From: UBA6136 sp044237765
GTDB lineage: Bacteria > Pseudomonadota > Gammaproteobacteria > Methylococcales > Methylococcaceae
DNA length: 26,646 bases
Reading direction: 5' to 3'
Assembly (NCBI GenBank): GCA_044237765.1
Contig: JBIIEQ010000048.1
Span: 1 to 26,646, forward strand
The position numbers were made by a program, and so were the translations under genes. This document shows, one piece after another, positions 1 to 8,181 of this stretch (position 1 is the stretch's first letter; every line of letters starts with the position of its first letter). The notes below the pieces were generated by a model that saw only the letters and a list, made by a program, of their open reading frames with translations, did no database searches and was not told the origin of the DNA.

Positions 1-126
1 TTAACCGAGTCACCTTATCTTTACTCACGGCGTATTCACTCCTCTCGTAGGCATTGATGACCTTGAAGACCATCAAGAATACGCCGCCTCCATCAGCTGC
101 TCATCCACAACTTTTGAGCATAACTC
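1..126. repeat. Left copy of 126-bp inverted terminal sequence (mobile-element end)
   Basis: Bases 1-126 are the reverse complement of 26521-26646, with one difference (C at 13 against A at 26634, so C versus T when aligned). Homology stops abruptly at 126/127, where the neighbouring sequence becomes an IS256-type transposase fragment. At the other copy it stops beside a primase gene. The same end joined to two unrelated sequences is what an insertion-sequence end looks like. The element body would lie to the left of the window. Read on the minus strand, a GTG at 28 with GAGAGGAG about 10 bases upstream could begin the element's own ORF (VSKDKVTRL, off the edge). The family is not recognised. 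Confidence 0.75.
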
Positions 127-240
127 GGTCTCCCGCTTGAAGGCGCAATGGGCTGGCGAATATGAGCACTGGATGAAGCGTGACCTAACCGGCCCACGTT
201 ATGTGTATTGGTGCAGCAGACACGGGTACTGGAGGTCTCA
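127..240 (+). pseudogene. IS256-family (mutator-type) transposase fragment
   Basis: Translating the plus strand from the 126/127 junction gives VSRLKAQWAGEYEHW, then KRDLTGPRYVYW. This matches the segment of IS256-family transposases that precedes the second catalytic aspartate (usual form: W..EYE.W..RDLS..RYVYWWADGIY). After RYVYW the frame drifts through small indels: an Ala-Asp pair can be found one frame over, and the reading frame ends at TAA 250-252. Neither the N-terminal part nor the rest of the catalytic domain is present. This is a decayed remnant that was also cut by the element whose end is 1-126. The family call rests on motif memory, not on an alignment. Confidence 0.6.
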
Positions 241-245
241 GCACC

Positions 246-276
246 ACAAATAAAAACGGGGACCGAAGCCCCCGTC
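246..276 (-). terminator. Rho-independent terminator of the IPTL-CTERM gene
   Basis: On the minus strand, ACGGGGGC and GTCCCCGT form an 8-bp stem (one G-U pair) around a TTCG tetraloop, followed at once by TTTTTATTT. It sits about 23 bases beyond the stop codon of the large minus-strand gene ending at 299. Confidence 0.9.
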
Positions 277-298
277 GAGATGGTCATCTCATCGAAGC

Positions 299-3200
299 TT
301 ATCGCTGTTTCAATCTCCGGCCATACCAAGCCACCGTCAGGATCATCAAGAACATCATCATGATCTGCGCCCATTCAGAAAGAGTGGGGATTGGGGCGGG
401 GGATGGCCTAACACTTGAAACGGCTGGACCAAAAGGATCTGTGATGAGTCCCGAAGCTGGGTTTGTGTCCCCATATTGGCCATCCGTTAGTGGCAGCGTT
501 ACGGTACTTCCTGAAACAGTCACCCGACTGGTCCAATCAACCCAAGCGCCATTGATGTTTTTTAGATACTGGGTGCCGATGGGTAATGGTTGAGGATAAG
601 TAATGGTGACAACCACCGACCCACCGGCCGTTGTTTGAGCCGTAAAGTCGAAAACGCCATAGGGGAAGGTCTTTCCTGCGGGTGGGTTGCTTGCGGCGGT
701 GAACTGAGTAGATCCTGCTACGAAACCCCCACCCGTGATGCTGGTGTTGACGGTTCCACCCGGTGTCGTACCGCTTTCTTGGCTTTGTAGTACGGTGACG
801 ATGGCCGAACTGGAAGTTGCAGAAGCATGGGCATTATCCGCCGCCTTGGTCGCGGTCACGCTACAGCTTCCTGCTCCTGTGCCCGTCAAGGTCGCACCGC
901 TCAAGGTACAAGGGCCGCTGACGAGGTTATAGGTCACCACACCCGAACCACTCCCTCCGGTCGTGCTGAGGGTCGAGGTGCCGTTGACGTTCATGCTGCC
1001 TGGAGTTGGGACCACCACGAGGGTGGCTTGAGGGGCCAAGCTAATGCCAACACTCAAAGGGCTTGATGTTGCCTGCGAGTAATTGTTGTCAGCCGCAATG
1101 GATGCCGTCACCACACAAGTACCCGCCCCTGTGCCAGTCAAAGTCGTTGCAGAGACCGTACAAGGGCCGCTGACTTTAGTAAGCGTTACAGCACCTGTCC
1201 CACTAGACCCAGAGCTTGAAAGCGATGCACTTTCATTTGCATTGATCGAACTAGGGGTGGCTATTGCTGTGATGGTTTGAGTGGCTTGGCTGATCACAAA
1301 GTTACCCGCCGATGCTCCAGTCACTGCCGAGTAGTTCGTGCTTGCCGCACAGTTCGCCGTGACGGCATAACTGCCTGCATTGGTCGGTGCATTTGAGCTG
1401 CCACCATAGAGTACGTTTCCTACTGAACCGCCTCCCGAACAGTTAACAGTCGCAGCTATCGGGGATCCTGTGTAGGTCTGAGGGCTGTTGCTGATCGATA
1501 GAATTGCAACATTGCATGCCTGTGTATTACAAGCCTGACTTTGGGTGAGGGCTGGACAGGCGGCACCCCCATTGGCAGCAGGTGTGATAATTGTACGGGT
1601 TTGGGTCTGAGTGCCACCACCACAGCTCGCGCTGCAAGCGCCCCAAGAATCCCAAGAAGAGACAACACAATCTAAAGGTGCTAGAACTACTGTAGCCACT
1701 TGCACAGGTAAACCACTGATACCGCCAAACGAAGTTAACACCGCAGTCAAGCTACCTGTTGAGGTTGGCGGAGAAGTAAAGGTGACTGTTAGCTGAGTCG
1801 ACGTCGTGGCCGTGACCGTCCCAGCAGCCCCGTTATTGAATGTCACCGTGTTATTGGCAGCGGTCGTGTCAAACCCGGTGCCAGCGATGATCATCGTGGC
1901 CGCATTGAGGGGCAGGTTAGTGTTACTTGTTATCACCGTGGGTGCCGCCACGGCCGTGGCTACTTGAACAGCGCTCCCACTACTCTGTCCGTTCGTTGTC
2001 ACGGTTGCCGTCAGGCTGCCTGTAGAAGACGGTAGTGTGGTGAAGGTCACCGTGAGCTGGTTTGAGGTCGCGGCGGTGACAGTGCCAACAGCACCAAGAT
2101 TGAATGCAACTATATTGTTAGCGGCGGTCGGGTCAAACCCGGTGCCGCTTATGGTGATCGTCGTTGCACTGATCGATCGCGATGCCGAATTTAGATTAAC
2201 ATTTGGCAGGGGGGCGGGTGTTACCGAATTACTGGCGACAGAGGGACTGCCTGTACCGATCGTATTGGTTGCCGTAACGCTGAAGGTATAGGCGGTGCCA
2301 TTGGTTAAGCCTGTCACGGAGATGGGGCTTGAAGCGCCGGTGCCGGTTATCCCTCCTGGATTGGAGGTAACCGTATAGCCTGTAATGGTTGACCCGCCGT
2401 TAGAGCTTGGAGCGGTGAATGTAACTGACGCTTGTCCGTCACCTCGAGTAGCCGTTCCGATGGTTGGCGCGTCGGGTACTACGGCAGCGACAGTAAAGCT
2501 TTGGGTTGCCGTCGTGGCGGCGAGATAACTACCATTCCCGGCTTGATCGGCATCGATCGTACAGGTACCGGTTGTAACAAATGCGAGGAGTCCACCACTT
2601 GTGATGGTGCAGACACCGGTGGTGGTGGAGCTGAATGTTGGAGCCAAGCTAGAGGTGGCGCTAGCCGATAATGTGGGCGTCGTTCCGAAGCTCTTCGTGC
2701 CGGGGTTTGCAAAGGTGATCTGCTGAGTAGCCTTGGGTGTTACCGAATTACTGGCGACAGAGGGACTGCCTGTACCGATCGTATTGGTTGCCGTAACGCT
2801 GAAGGTATAGGCGGTGCCATTGGTTAAGCCTGTCACGGAGATGGGGCTTGAAGCGCCGGTGCCGGTTATCCCTCCTGGATTGGAGGTAACCGTATAGCCT
2901 GTAATGGTTGACCCGCCGTTAGAGCTTGGAGCGGTGAATGTAACTGACGCTTGTCCGTCACCTCGAGTAGCCGTTCCGATGGTTGGCGCGCCAGGCCGGG
3001 TTGCGTAGGTAAGTGCAGCTGGATTGGTAAGGCTCCCATTGTTGGTCGGAGTCAGCGTAACAGGGCCAACCGTTGTTGGGGTAATGGTGAACGTCTGCGG
3101 CGTTGCTGAGTTGCTAAACGTCTTAACAATAGGTGTCGAAAGACCACCTCCGGACGGCGTAATCGTAATAGTCCCAGTGTACGTATCATCGGGTGTGACT

Positions 3201-4582
3201 GAGAATGTTGTCGAAGCAGTAAACAGAGCGCCTCCGCTTGGACCGGTGAGCGTGTAGGAAGTGGCGCTAGTGGCTAGGACGTTGAGTTTTCGAATGGCAT
3301 TATTACCTTGGTCCGCGATGTATAAATTTGCCGTTGCCTGGTCAATAAATAAACCGGCTGGCGCGTTGAATGATGAGTTCGACCCCGTACCGTTAGTATT
3401 ACCAGTGTTGGCATATAAAGAAGTTTTACTTCGGTTAGGTTCAATTATGTAACGATACCCTGCATCCAACATACTATCTACGAAACAATATAAGCAGCTC
3501 TTTGTAGCCCCTCCTGCCACGGTATTCACATTATTTGCAGATCCGCTTACAAAATCTATTGCCCGGATGATGTTATTGTCGGAAACGTAAAGCATTGAAC
3601 GTGCGCGGTCATAGGCTAACCCGATTGGACCCCAGAAGGATGCCATTTGGGGCACGCCGATCATTTCGTCCATCCAATATCCAATTAAGTAAATATCATA
3701 GTAATCATCTTCATATCCCCAGATGTCCCCATCTCCTGCTATAAGAGCGCATGATGCAAGAGCAGTTAGACTTCCTGCAGGAGTGCAGCTCCAGATCTGA
3801 TTGACGTCCGAAGCTGCCACCAAGATATTGGGGGGGGATGCGCCATCCATCGCGATACCTCTAATCGTGGTCCCATACCCATCGCCCCCGCCCGCCGAGG
3901 TAACGCTGGATACATTGCCATAGGGGTCAATGGCAGCAGCCGCTGTCATCTGAGCTGGGGACGCGGATAGGTCGACGCTTGATATAAAACCCTTCGTAGA
4001 ATCCGTAACCCAAAGCCCACCAAAAGATGAGGACATAGGAGAAGCATAAGACATAACCAACCCGTATGGGTTGATGAAAGAAGCATTAGTGCCGGCCCCC
4101 GGAATATAGTTACTGTTGTCGCATCTTCCTGAAGTTCCATAGGATGTATCGGAGGAACTACAACTTTTTCCGATCAATGTGGTAACGGCATAAGGTGAGG
4201 AGAGACTTATCTTCCGGATGGCCCCGTTACCGCTATCAGCCACATAAAGAAAAGAGTTTGTGTTATCGATCGCGATCCCTGTCGGATAGTTAAAGCGCGT
4301 ATTTGTTCCAACTCCGTCAGCCCACCCCGCCAATCCGCTTCCGGCCACAACCGACGTTGCCCCCGTGGCGATGACCGTCGCTGTAATCCGGTGGTTATTA
4401 CTATCTGCAGCGTAAAGGATAGTGGCTGCGGATCCAATATTATTGCCCACGACGCCATTCGGAACATTTAAAGACGTGGTCACAGTAGAAGCTGTAAAAG
4501 CCGGCTTGCTCCAAAGGGGGGTGGAACATAGCGCAGTTATAACTGCAAAGACCAGAGAAATAATGGTTATCTGTCTATCCAT
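299..4582 (-). CDS. Large secreted mosaic protein with NHL repeats, FN3, TSP1-like domain and IPTL-CTERM anchor
   Basis: 1427 residues. An N-terminal signal peptide (hydrophobic run at about 5-25) is followed by NHL-type propeller repeats to about residue 432, for example FNYPTGIAID...LYVADSGNGAIRKI. Two identical fibronectin type III copies lie at about 531-616 and 704-789. Two tandem IPT/TIG-like repeats of about 83 residues follow (about 793-965), then a thrombospondin type 1-like module (about 970-1024, WDSWGACSASCGGG), an MBG-like segment, two Ig-like repeats and a choice-of-anchor-U-like segment. The C-terminus is IPTLSEWA, a hydrophobic helix, then GRRLKQR. That is the IPTL-CTERM sorting signal, known to be processed by exosortase H-type enzymes, so export and envelope anchoring are expected. 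Ligand and function are unknown; adhesion or matrix binding is inferred from the domains. It appears monocistronic, with its own terminator. Confidence 0.9.
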   Translation of the reverse strand: MDRQITIISLVFAVITALCSTPLWSKPAFTASTVTTSLNVPNGVVGNNIGSAATILYAADSNNHRITATVIATGATSVVAGSGLAGWADGVGTNTRFNYPTGIAIDNTNSFLYVADSGNGAIRKISLSSPYAVTTLIGKSCSSSDTSYGTSGRCDNSNYIPGAGTNASFINPYGLVMSYASPMSSSFGGLWVTDSTKGFISSVDLSASPAQMTAAAAIDPYGNVSSVTSAGGGDGYGTTIRGIAMDGASPPNILVAASDVNQIWSCTPAGSLTALASCALIAGDGDIWGYEDDYYDIYLIGYWMDEMIGVPQMASFWGPIGLAYDRARSMLYVSDNNIIRAIDFVSGSANNVNTVAGGATKSCLYCFVDSMLDAGYRYIIEPNRSKTSLYANTGNTNGTGSNSSFNAPAGLFIDQATANLYIADQGNNAIRKLNVLATSATSYTLTGPSGGALFTASTTFSVTPDDTYTGTITITPSGGGLSTPIVKTFSNSATPQTFTITPTTVGPVTLTPTNNGSLTNPAALTYATRPGAPTIGTATRGDGQASVTFTAPSSNGGSTITGYTVTSNPGGITGTGASSPISVTGLTNGTAYTFSVTATNTIGTGSPSVASNSVTPKATQQITFANPGTKSFGTTPTLSASATSSLAPTFSSTTTGVCTITSGGLLAFVTTGTCTIDADQAGNGSYLAATTATQSFTVAAVVPDAPTIGTATRGDGQASVTFTAPSSNGGSTITGYTVTSNPGGITGTGASSPISVTGLTNGTAYTFSVTATNTIGTGSPSVASNSVTPAPLPNVNLNSASRSISATTITISGTGFDPTAANNIVAFNLGAVGTVTAATSNQLTVTFTTLPSSTGSLTATVTTNGQSSGSAVQVATAVAAPTVITSNTNLPLNAATMIIAGTGFDTTAANNTVTFNNGAAGTVTATTSTQLTVTFTSPPTSTGSLTAVLTSFGGISGLPVQVATVVLAPLDCVVSSWDSWGACSASCGGGTQTQTRTIITPAANGGAACPALTQSQACNTQACNVAILSISNSPQTYTGSPIAATVNCSGGGSVGNVLYGGSSNAPTNAGSYAVTANCAASTNYSAVTGASAGNFVISQATQTITAIATPSSINANESASLSSSGSSGTGAVTLTKVSGPCTVSATTLTGTGAGTCVVTASIAADNNYSQATSSPLSVGISLAPQATLVVVPTPGSMNVNGTSTLSTTGGSGSGVVTYNLVSGPCTLSGATLTGTGAGSCSVTATKAADNAHASATSSSAIVTVLQSQESGTTPGGTVNTSITGGGFVAGSTQFTAASNPPAGKTFPYGVFDFTAQTTAGGSVVVTITYPQPLPIGTQYLKNINGAWVDWTSRVTVSGSTVTLPLTDGQYGDTNPASGLITDPFGPAVSSVRPSPAPIPTLSEWAQIMMMFLMILTVAWYGRRLKQR
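2216..2471. repeat. 256-bp perfect direct repeat, copy 1 (FN3 module)
   Basis: Identical by eye to 2735-2990 (offset 519 bases) within the large surface-protein gene. It encodes one fibronectin type III module of about 85 residues, beginning PTIGTATRGDGQ and ending VASNSVTP. Confidence 0.97.
2735..2990. repeat. 256-bp perfect direct repeat, copy 2 (FN3 module)
   Basis: Second copy of the repeat at 2216-2471. The 263 bases between the copies encode an unrelated Cys-containing Ig-like segment, so the duplicated or converted unit is the FN3 module alone. Confidence 0.97.
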
Positions 4583-5280
4583 TTTAGGGGTCAGTGCTTT
4601 CTTGGGTTATCCACAAGAGCCAAATAAGACAGCGGCGTTAGTACAGTATTTATGACCGGTGGACGCCACACAGAGCTGCAGTGTCTGAAAAGAACCAGCC
4701 GAGGCAATGCCAACGAGATTCCCGCTAAGCTTGTTGATGACATCAAAACAAGATCAAGCCCGACACTAACAACAAAGCCATAATAAAGCGATTCACAAAA
4801 ATGTTCGACGTAAAACTAAGAAGCTAGCCCGGAAATAGTGTGAGCTACCCAGGTAGCGATGAATCGGGAAGACCTGCAGGCTGACCACGTGCGCAAAGCA
4901 AATCTTGTTCCGAATAAAAAAATCCCGGACTTATGATGATGGCCGGTAACAGGATCAGACCGATTGGGCGAACACCGTAATCCAGAACCTGAGCAAATAT
5001 CAACCACTGAAAATATATGGTTTTTCCGATAAGAATCCGGGATGTTGCAGGTTCTGCTGCTTTGGCGTGCGGATTAAGGATCCCAGATGCAAAAAACGAG
5101 GGACCCAGTCCACGCGCCCCAATCAACACTCAGGGCCTTGCTGATCAGTGTTGCCCATAAGTCACCGTCGACATCGTTCGTGTCCCTCAGGTCATTCGCC
5201 TTTAGCAGCTCTAGGAAATAGACAGCATGGGTGTCTGTGGCTGAGCTTCCCCTCGTTTTTCGCGCAACAAGGGCGGTTCT
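4583..5280. other. Gene-poor interval upstream of the surface protein gene
   Basis: About 700 bases with only short, low-quality frames on either strand; none shows a recognisable family or a good start signal. An 8-base inverted repeat (AGAACCTG 4984-4991, CAGGTTCT 5048-5055) is visible. The promoter of the minus-strand surface gene must lie in its left part, but no convincing -35/-10 pair was identified. Confidence 0.5.
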
Positions 5281-6233
5281 TCAGGCGGCCTGATTTCCCC
5301 TATCCGCTTTCTCTGCCCAGCGGCGGAGATACTGGATCGGGGACTGGTAGCCCAGCGTAGAGTGTCTTCTTTTCCGGTTGTAAAAAACCTCAATGTACTC
5401 GAAAACTCTCTCTCGCATCGTTTGCTGATCCACAGTCGACTCGCCATGGATCCGCTCATTCTTGAAGCGGCCGAACCAACTCTCCGTCGGGGCATTATCC
5501 CAGCAGTTTCTCTTGCGGCTCATGGAGCACTTCATGCCGTATTCCCGCAGAAGATCCTGGAACACCCCGGCGGCATTCTGGCTGCCACGGTCCGAATGAT
5601 GAATAAGGCCGGGAGCCGGTTGTCGACGGAACCAGGCCATGCGGAGGGCATCGGTCACCAGATCAACCGTCATACTGGGCTGAATCGACCAGCCCACCAC
5701 TTCCCGATTGAACAGATCCAGTACGATGGCCAGGTAGAGCCCGCCTGCAGTGGTCGACAGATAGGTGATGTCGGAGGTCCACACTTGGTTTGGCGCGGAC
5801 GGCTGAAATTGCCGATCCAGAAGATTCGGCGCCACGGGCAGCCCGTGACGAGATTCCGTCGTCGCCTTATAACGACGCTTATGCCGGGCACGGATACTGT
5901 TCTCCCGCATCACGCGTTCTACTCAGCCCTTGCTGACGGGAAAGCCACGGTCCCGCAGCTCCCTGATCATCCTCGGGCTGCCGTAAGCGCCCTTGTATCC
6001 GGCATGGATCGATCGAATCAGCGTGATCAATTGGGCCTCCGTCCGTCGCTGCCGGCTCGGGGTGCCCCCGCGCTGCCAGGCACGATAGCCGCTGAGGCTG
6101 ACCATCAGGGCACGACACAATTCACCCACCCCATAAAACCCTTCATGCGCTTCAATCCAGGCGTACGTCATAGCGCATCTCTCGCGAAGCCTGGCCTGAG
6201 CAATGTCGAAGGGTACGCCGCCGCTTTTTTTAA
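5281..6233 (-). pseudogene. IS3-family transposase orfB (DDE integrase), interrupted by a stop codon
   Basis: The upstream part reads into an HTH_21-like segment (from MTYAWIEAHEGFYGVGELCR to GFPVSKG). It then meets an in-frame TGA at 5923-5925, where the family usually has Arg (expected GRVERVMRENSIRARHKRRY; a single C-to-T change in CGA would explain it). After the stop the same frame continues through the rve core: WTSDITYL with the first Asp, IHHSDRGSQ with the second, and CWDNAPTESWFGRFKNE with the Glu. All three DDE residues are preserved, so the core decayed recently, but the protein is not made as one chain unless the stop is read through. Confidence 0.9.
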
Positions 6234-6492
6234 GATTTCAAGCGCCCTCTGGGTCCGAATCAATTCGGCTTTCAAACGGGAGATCTCAATCCTCTCTGCG
6301 CTTCTGCGCTGACCGTCTCTGTGCCGGGACCCTTAAGCATGCCTTTTGTGAGACCGCTTTCACTCAGTTCCTCAGGGTCTGTTCAACCAGGCCAAGCTCG
6401 CGGGCAGTCCCCGCAATCGACTGGCCCAGCTTCACCCTTTGAACGGCAAGTTCCCTGAACTCTTGGGTGTATGCCTGCTTTGGAATCTTCAT
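6185..6492 (-). pseudogene. IS3-family orfA (HTH) with stop and frameshift
   Basis: Starts MKIPKQAYTQEFRELAVQRV and continues as a helix-turn-helix (GQSIAGTARELGLVEQTLRN). A TGA at 6364-6366 falls where the family has Trp (LRNWVKA). Downstream, the expected GPGTETVSAE and RLKAELIRTQRALEILKKAAAY segments lie in different frames, showing an added indel near 6290. The A7 slippery site lies just after LEIL. It is inactive as it stands. Confidence 0.85.
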
Positions 6493-6591
6493 CTCTCTTC
6501 TCCACTTCAATAACGGTCATCTTACGTTACCCTTGGTGGGCGAAGAATGAAGGGAACCTCACTCTCTCTCAATTGCAACAATCTGGAGCAT

Positions 6592-7596
6592 TCAGTCGAG
6601 ACTGGTTTCCGGTTTGGGATCGCGTAGCAGTAGGTTGGTCACGGCTTCGGCAGGTGGCAGATTTTGGTAGAGGATGCGGTAGGTCTGTTCGGTAATGGGC
6701 ATGTCGATGCCATGCCGTTGTGCGAGCGTATGAACGATCTTTGCTGTAGGGATGCCCTCGATTTCCTGACCGATTTCAGCGGTCACTGACTGCCGATCGC
6801 GTCCTTGACCGATGCCGACGCCGAATCGGCGGTTGCGGGACTGATTGTCCGTACAGGTCAGGATGAGATCGCCGACACCGGAAAGTCCCATCAAGGTATC
6901 GGGTCGGCCGCCGAGCATCGTGCCCAGTCTCATCATTTCGGCCAGGCCGCGAGTGATGAGCGCCGCCCGGGCATTGGCGCCGTAACCAAGGCCATCGGCG
7001 ACGCCTGCCGCAATGGCCAGGACATTCTTGATGGCGCCGCCCAGCTCCACACCGACGATGTCGGGGCTGGAGTAGGCGCGGAAGCGATCGTTATGCAGCA
7101 ATCCGACCAGTTCGCTGGCGAAGGCGATGTTCTCCGAGGCCACGGTCATGGCGGTCGGTTGTCCGGCCGCGACCTCGCCAGCAAAGGTGGGCCCAGACAG
7201 AACCGCAGCGGGTATTGCCGGGCCGAGCACGTCGCTTACGACACGATGCAGGGGTTTTCCGGTTTCCAGCTCCAGCCCCTTGGTGGCCCAGGCAATCCGC
7301 CCTTTTCTCGAACAATGCGACCTGATTGCTTCCAGCTGATAACGAAAGGCATGACTGGGAACGGCGACTAGCCAAAGCGATGAAAATCGCGCGGCGTTAT
7401 CGAGATCGGCCGTTGTTGACAGGCTTTGCGGGAAAATCGCGCCCGGCAGATAACGCCGGTTGCTGCGTTCTTGTGCCAGTGCAGCCATGTGGCGCTCGTG
7501 GTGACCCCACAGCAGGACATGATGACCATTGCGAGCCAGCAGCATGGCCAGTGCGGTGCCCCATGAGCCGGCACCGAAAACGGTTACGTTAGCCAT
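6592..7596 (-). CDS. gpsA: NAD(P)+-dependent glycerol-3-phosphate dehydrogenase
   Basis: 334 residues, the usual family length. GpsA reduces dihydroxyacetone phosphate to sn-glycerol-3-phosphate in the cytosol for phospholipid synthesis. The N-terminal Rossmann signature VFGAGSWGTALA (5-16) binds the nucleotide; WATKGLE, LSGPTFAGEVA, the IKNVLAIAAG segment holding the catalytic Lys, and GLSGVGDLILTC all match the family. It is the last gene of a minus-strand run arsR-rhodanese-secB-gpsA. In E. coli the order is yibN-grxC-secB-gpsA-cysE; here an IS3 remnant begins about 100 bases after gpsA, where cysE would be. A strong hairpin lies between secB and gpsA. Confidence 0.97.
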   Translation of the reverse strand: MANVTVFGAGSWGTALAMLLARNGHHVLLWGHHERHMAALAQERSNRRYLPGAIFPQSLSTTADLDNAARFSSLWLVAVPSHAFRYQLEAIRSHCSRKGRIAWATKGLELETGKPLHRVVSDVLGPAIPAAVLSGPTFAGEVAAGQPTAMTVASENIAFASELVGLLHNDRFRAYSSPDIVGVELGGAIKNVLAIAAGVADGLGYGANARAALITRGLAEMMRLGTMLGGRPDTLMGLSGVGDLILTCTDNQSRNRRFGVGIGQGRDRQSVTAEIGQEIEGIPTAKIVHTLAQRHGIDMPITEQTYRILYQNLPPAEAVTNLLLRDPKPETSLD

Positions 7597-7625
7597 ACCG
7601 GCGGATTTCTCATGCGATGGGTAAT

Positions 7626-7646
7626 GGGCGATTCAACGAATCGCCC
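7626..7646. other. Perfect 9-bp hairpin in the secB-gpsA intergenic gap
   Basis: GGGCGATTC, loop AAC, GAATCGCCC. No T-run follows on either strand, so a plain intrinsic terminator is unlikely. It could act as an mRNA-processing or stabilising structure that sets SecB and GpsA levels apart. Confidence 0.6.
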
Positions 7647-7671
7647 TATACCGCTGGTTTGGTTGGTGCTC

Positions 7672-8145
7672 TTAGTGGCTGGTCACAGACTGGGGCGCTT
7701 GCTGCATCTGCTGGATATGCTGGGCATAAAGCGCATCGAAATTGACGGGCGCCAGCAGCATGGGAGGGAATCCACCTTTGCCAACCAGGTCAGAGATGGC
7801 CTCGCGGGCATAGGGGAAGAGCAGGTTGGGGCAATAGCTGCCTAGGAGATGACCCATTTCTTCGTTCTGGAAACCGCTCACGCTGAAGATGCCGGATTGG
7901 GTGATTTCAATCAGGTAGGCGGTTTTCTGGTCCAGCTTTACCGTGACGGTCACGGTCAGGCCGACTTCAAAAACACCCTCCTGAATCTGCTGAGCGCTGC
8001 TCGACAAGTTGAATTCGACCTTGGGGTCCTCCCAGGGCAGGGTGAAGATTTCAGGGGAATTGGGGGTTTCAAATGAGACGTCCTTGACGTAGATCTTCTG
8101 TATATTGAAGAGTCGTTCTGCCGCGTTGGTGTTTTCTTCTGCCAT
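7672..8145 (-). CDS. secB: Protein-export chaperone SecB
   Basis: 157 residues, close to the usual 150-160. SecB is a cytosolic homotetramer that keeps precursor proteins unfolded and passes them to SecA. Family features are the N-terminal FNIQKIYVKDVSFETPNSP, the central VGLTVTV strand and the FPYAREAISDLVGKGGFPPMLLAPVNFDALY block. It lies between the rhodanese and gpsA genes as in many gammaproteobacteria. The glutaredoxin gene normally found beside it is absent. Confidence 0.97.
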   Translation of the reverse strand: MAEENTNAAERLFNIQKIYVKDVSFETPNSPEIFTLPWEDPKVEFNLSSSAQQIQEGVFEVGLTVTVTVKLDQKTAYLIEITQSGIFSVSGFQNEEMGHLLGSYCPNLLFPYAREAISDLVGKGGFPPMLLAPVNFDALYAQHIQQMQQAPQSVTSH

Positions 8146-8181
8146 GGTTTTGAGTGGTGGTTGTATAAGGCTGGTGCTGGA

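Larger units (their letters stand above)
5281..6492 (-). mobile_element. Degenerate IS3-family insertion sequence
   Basis: A two-frame organisation (orfA upstream, orfB downstream, minus strand) with an A7 slippery run (T7 at 6225-6231 on the plus strand) at the overlap is characteristic of IS3-family elements using programmed frameshifting. Both frames carry disabling changes, described in the two pseudogene entries. No convincing matching terminal inverted repeats were found, so the limits given are those of the coding remnants; the true element extends somewhat beyond on both sides. Confidence 0.88.

Noticed and set aside
1..126. Plus-strand reading of the left repeat fused in frame to the IS256 fragment, giving one 81-codon open frame.
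   Set aside because: The part before 127 does not resemble IS256 transposase and is shared with the right edge in an unrelated setting, so the continuity is a coincidence of the insertion.
4607..4615. A perfect DnaA box (TTATCCACA) upstream of the surface-protein gene.
   Set aside because: It is a single copy with no clustered boxes, AT-rich unwinding region or replication gene nearby; one match in this length is not significant.
4845..5129. 94-codon minus-strand frame with hydrophobic stretches in the gene-poor interval.
   Set aside because: No recognisable motif, no convincing start signal, and overlapping frames of equal length; insufficient for a gene call.
5362..6312. 316-codon plus-strand frame across the IS3 region.
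   Set aside because: It is the antisense shadow of the degenerate orfB, whose DDE motifs are clear on the minus strand.
6805..7371. 188-codon plus-strand frame opposite gpsA.
   Set aside because: Shadow of gpsA; it carries no recognisable protein motif and has no ribosome-binding site.
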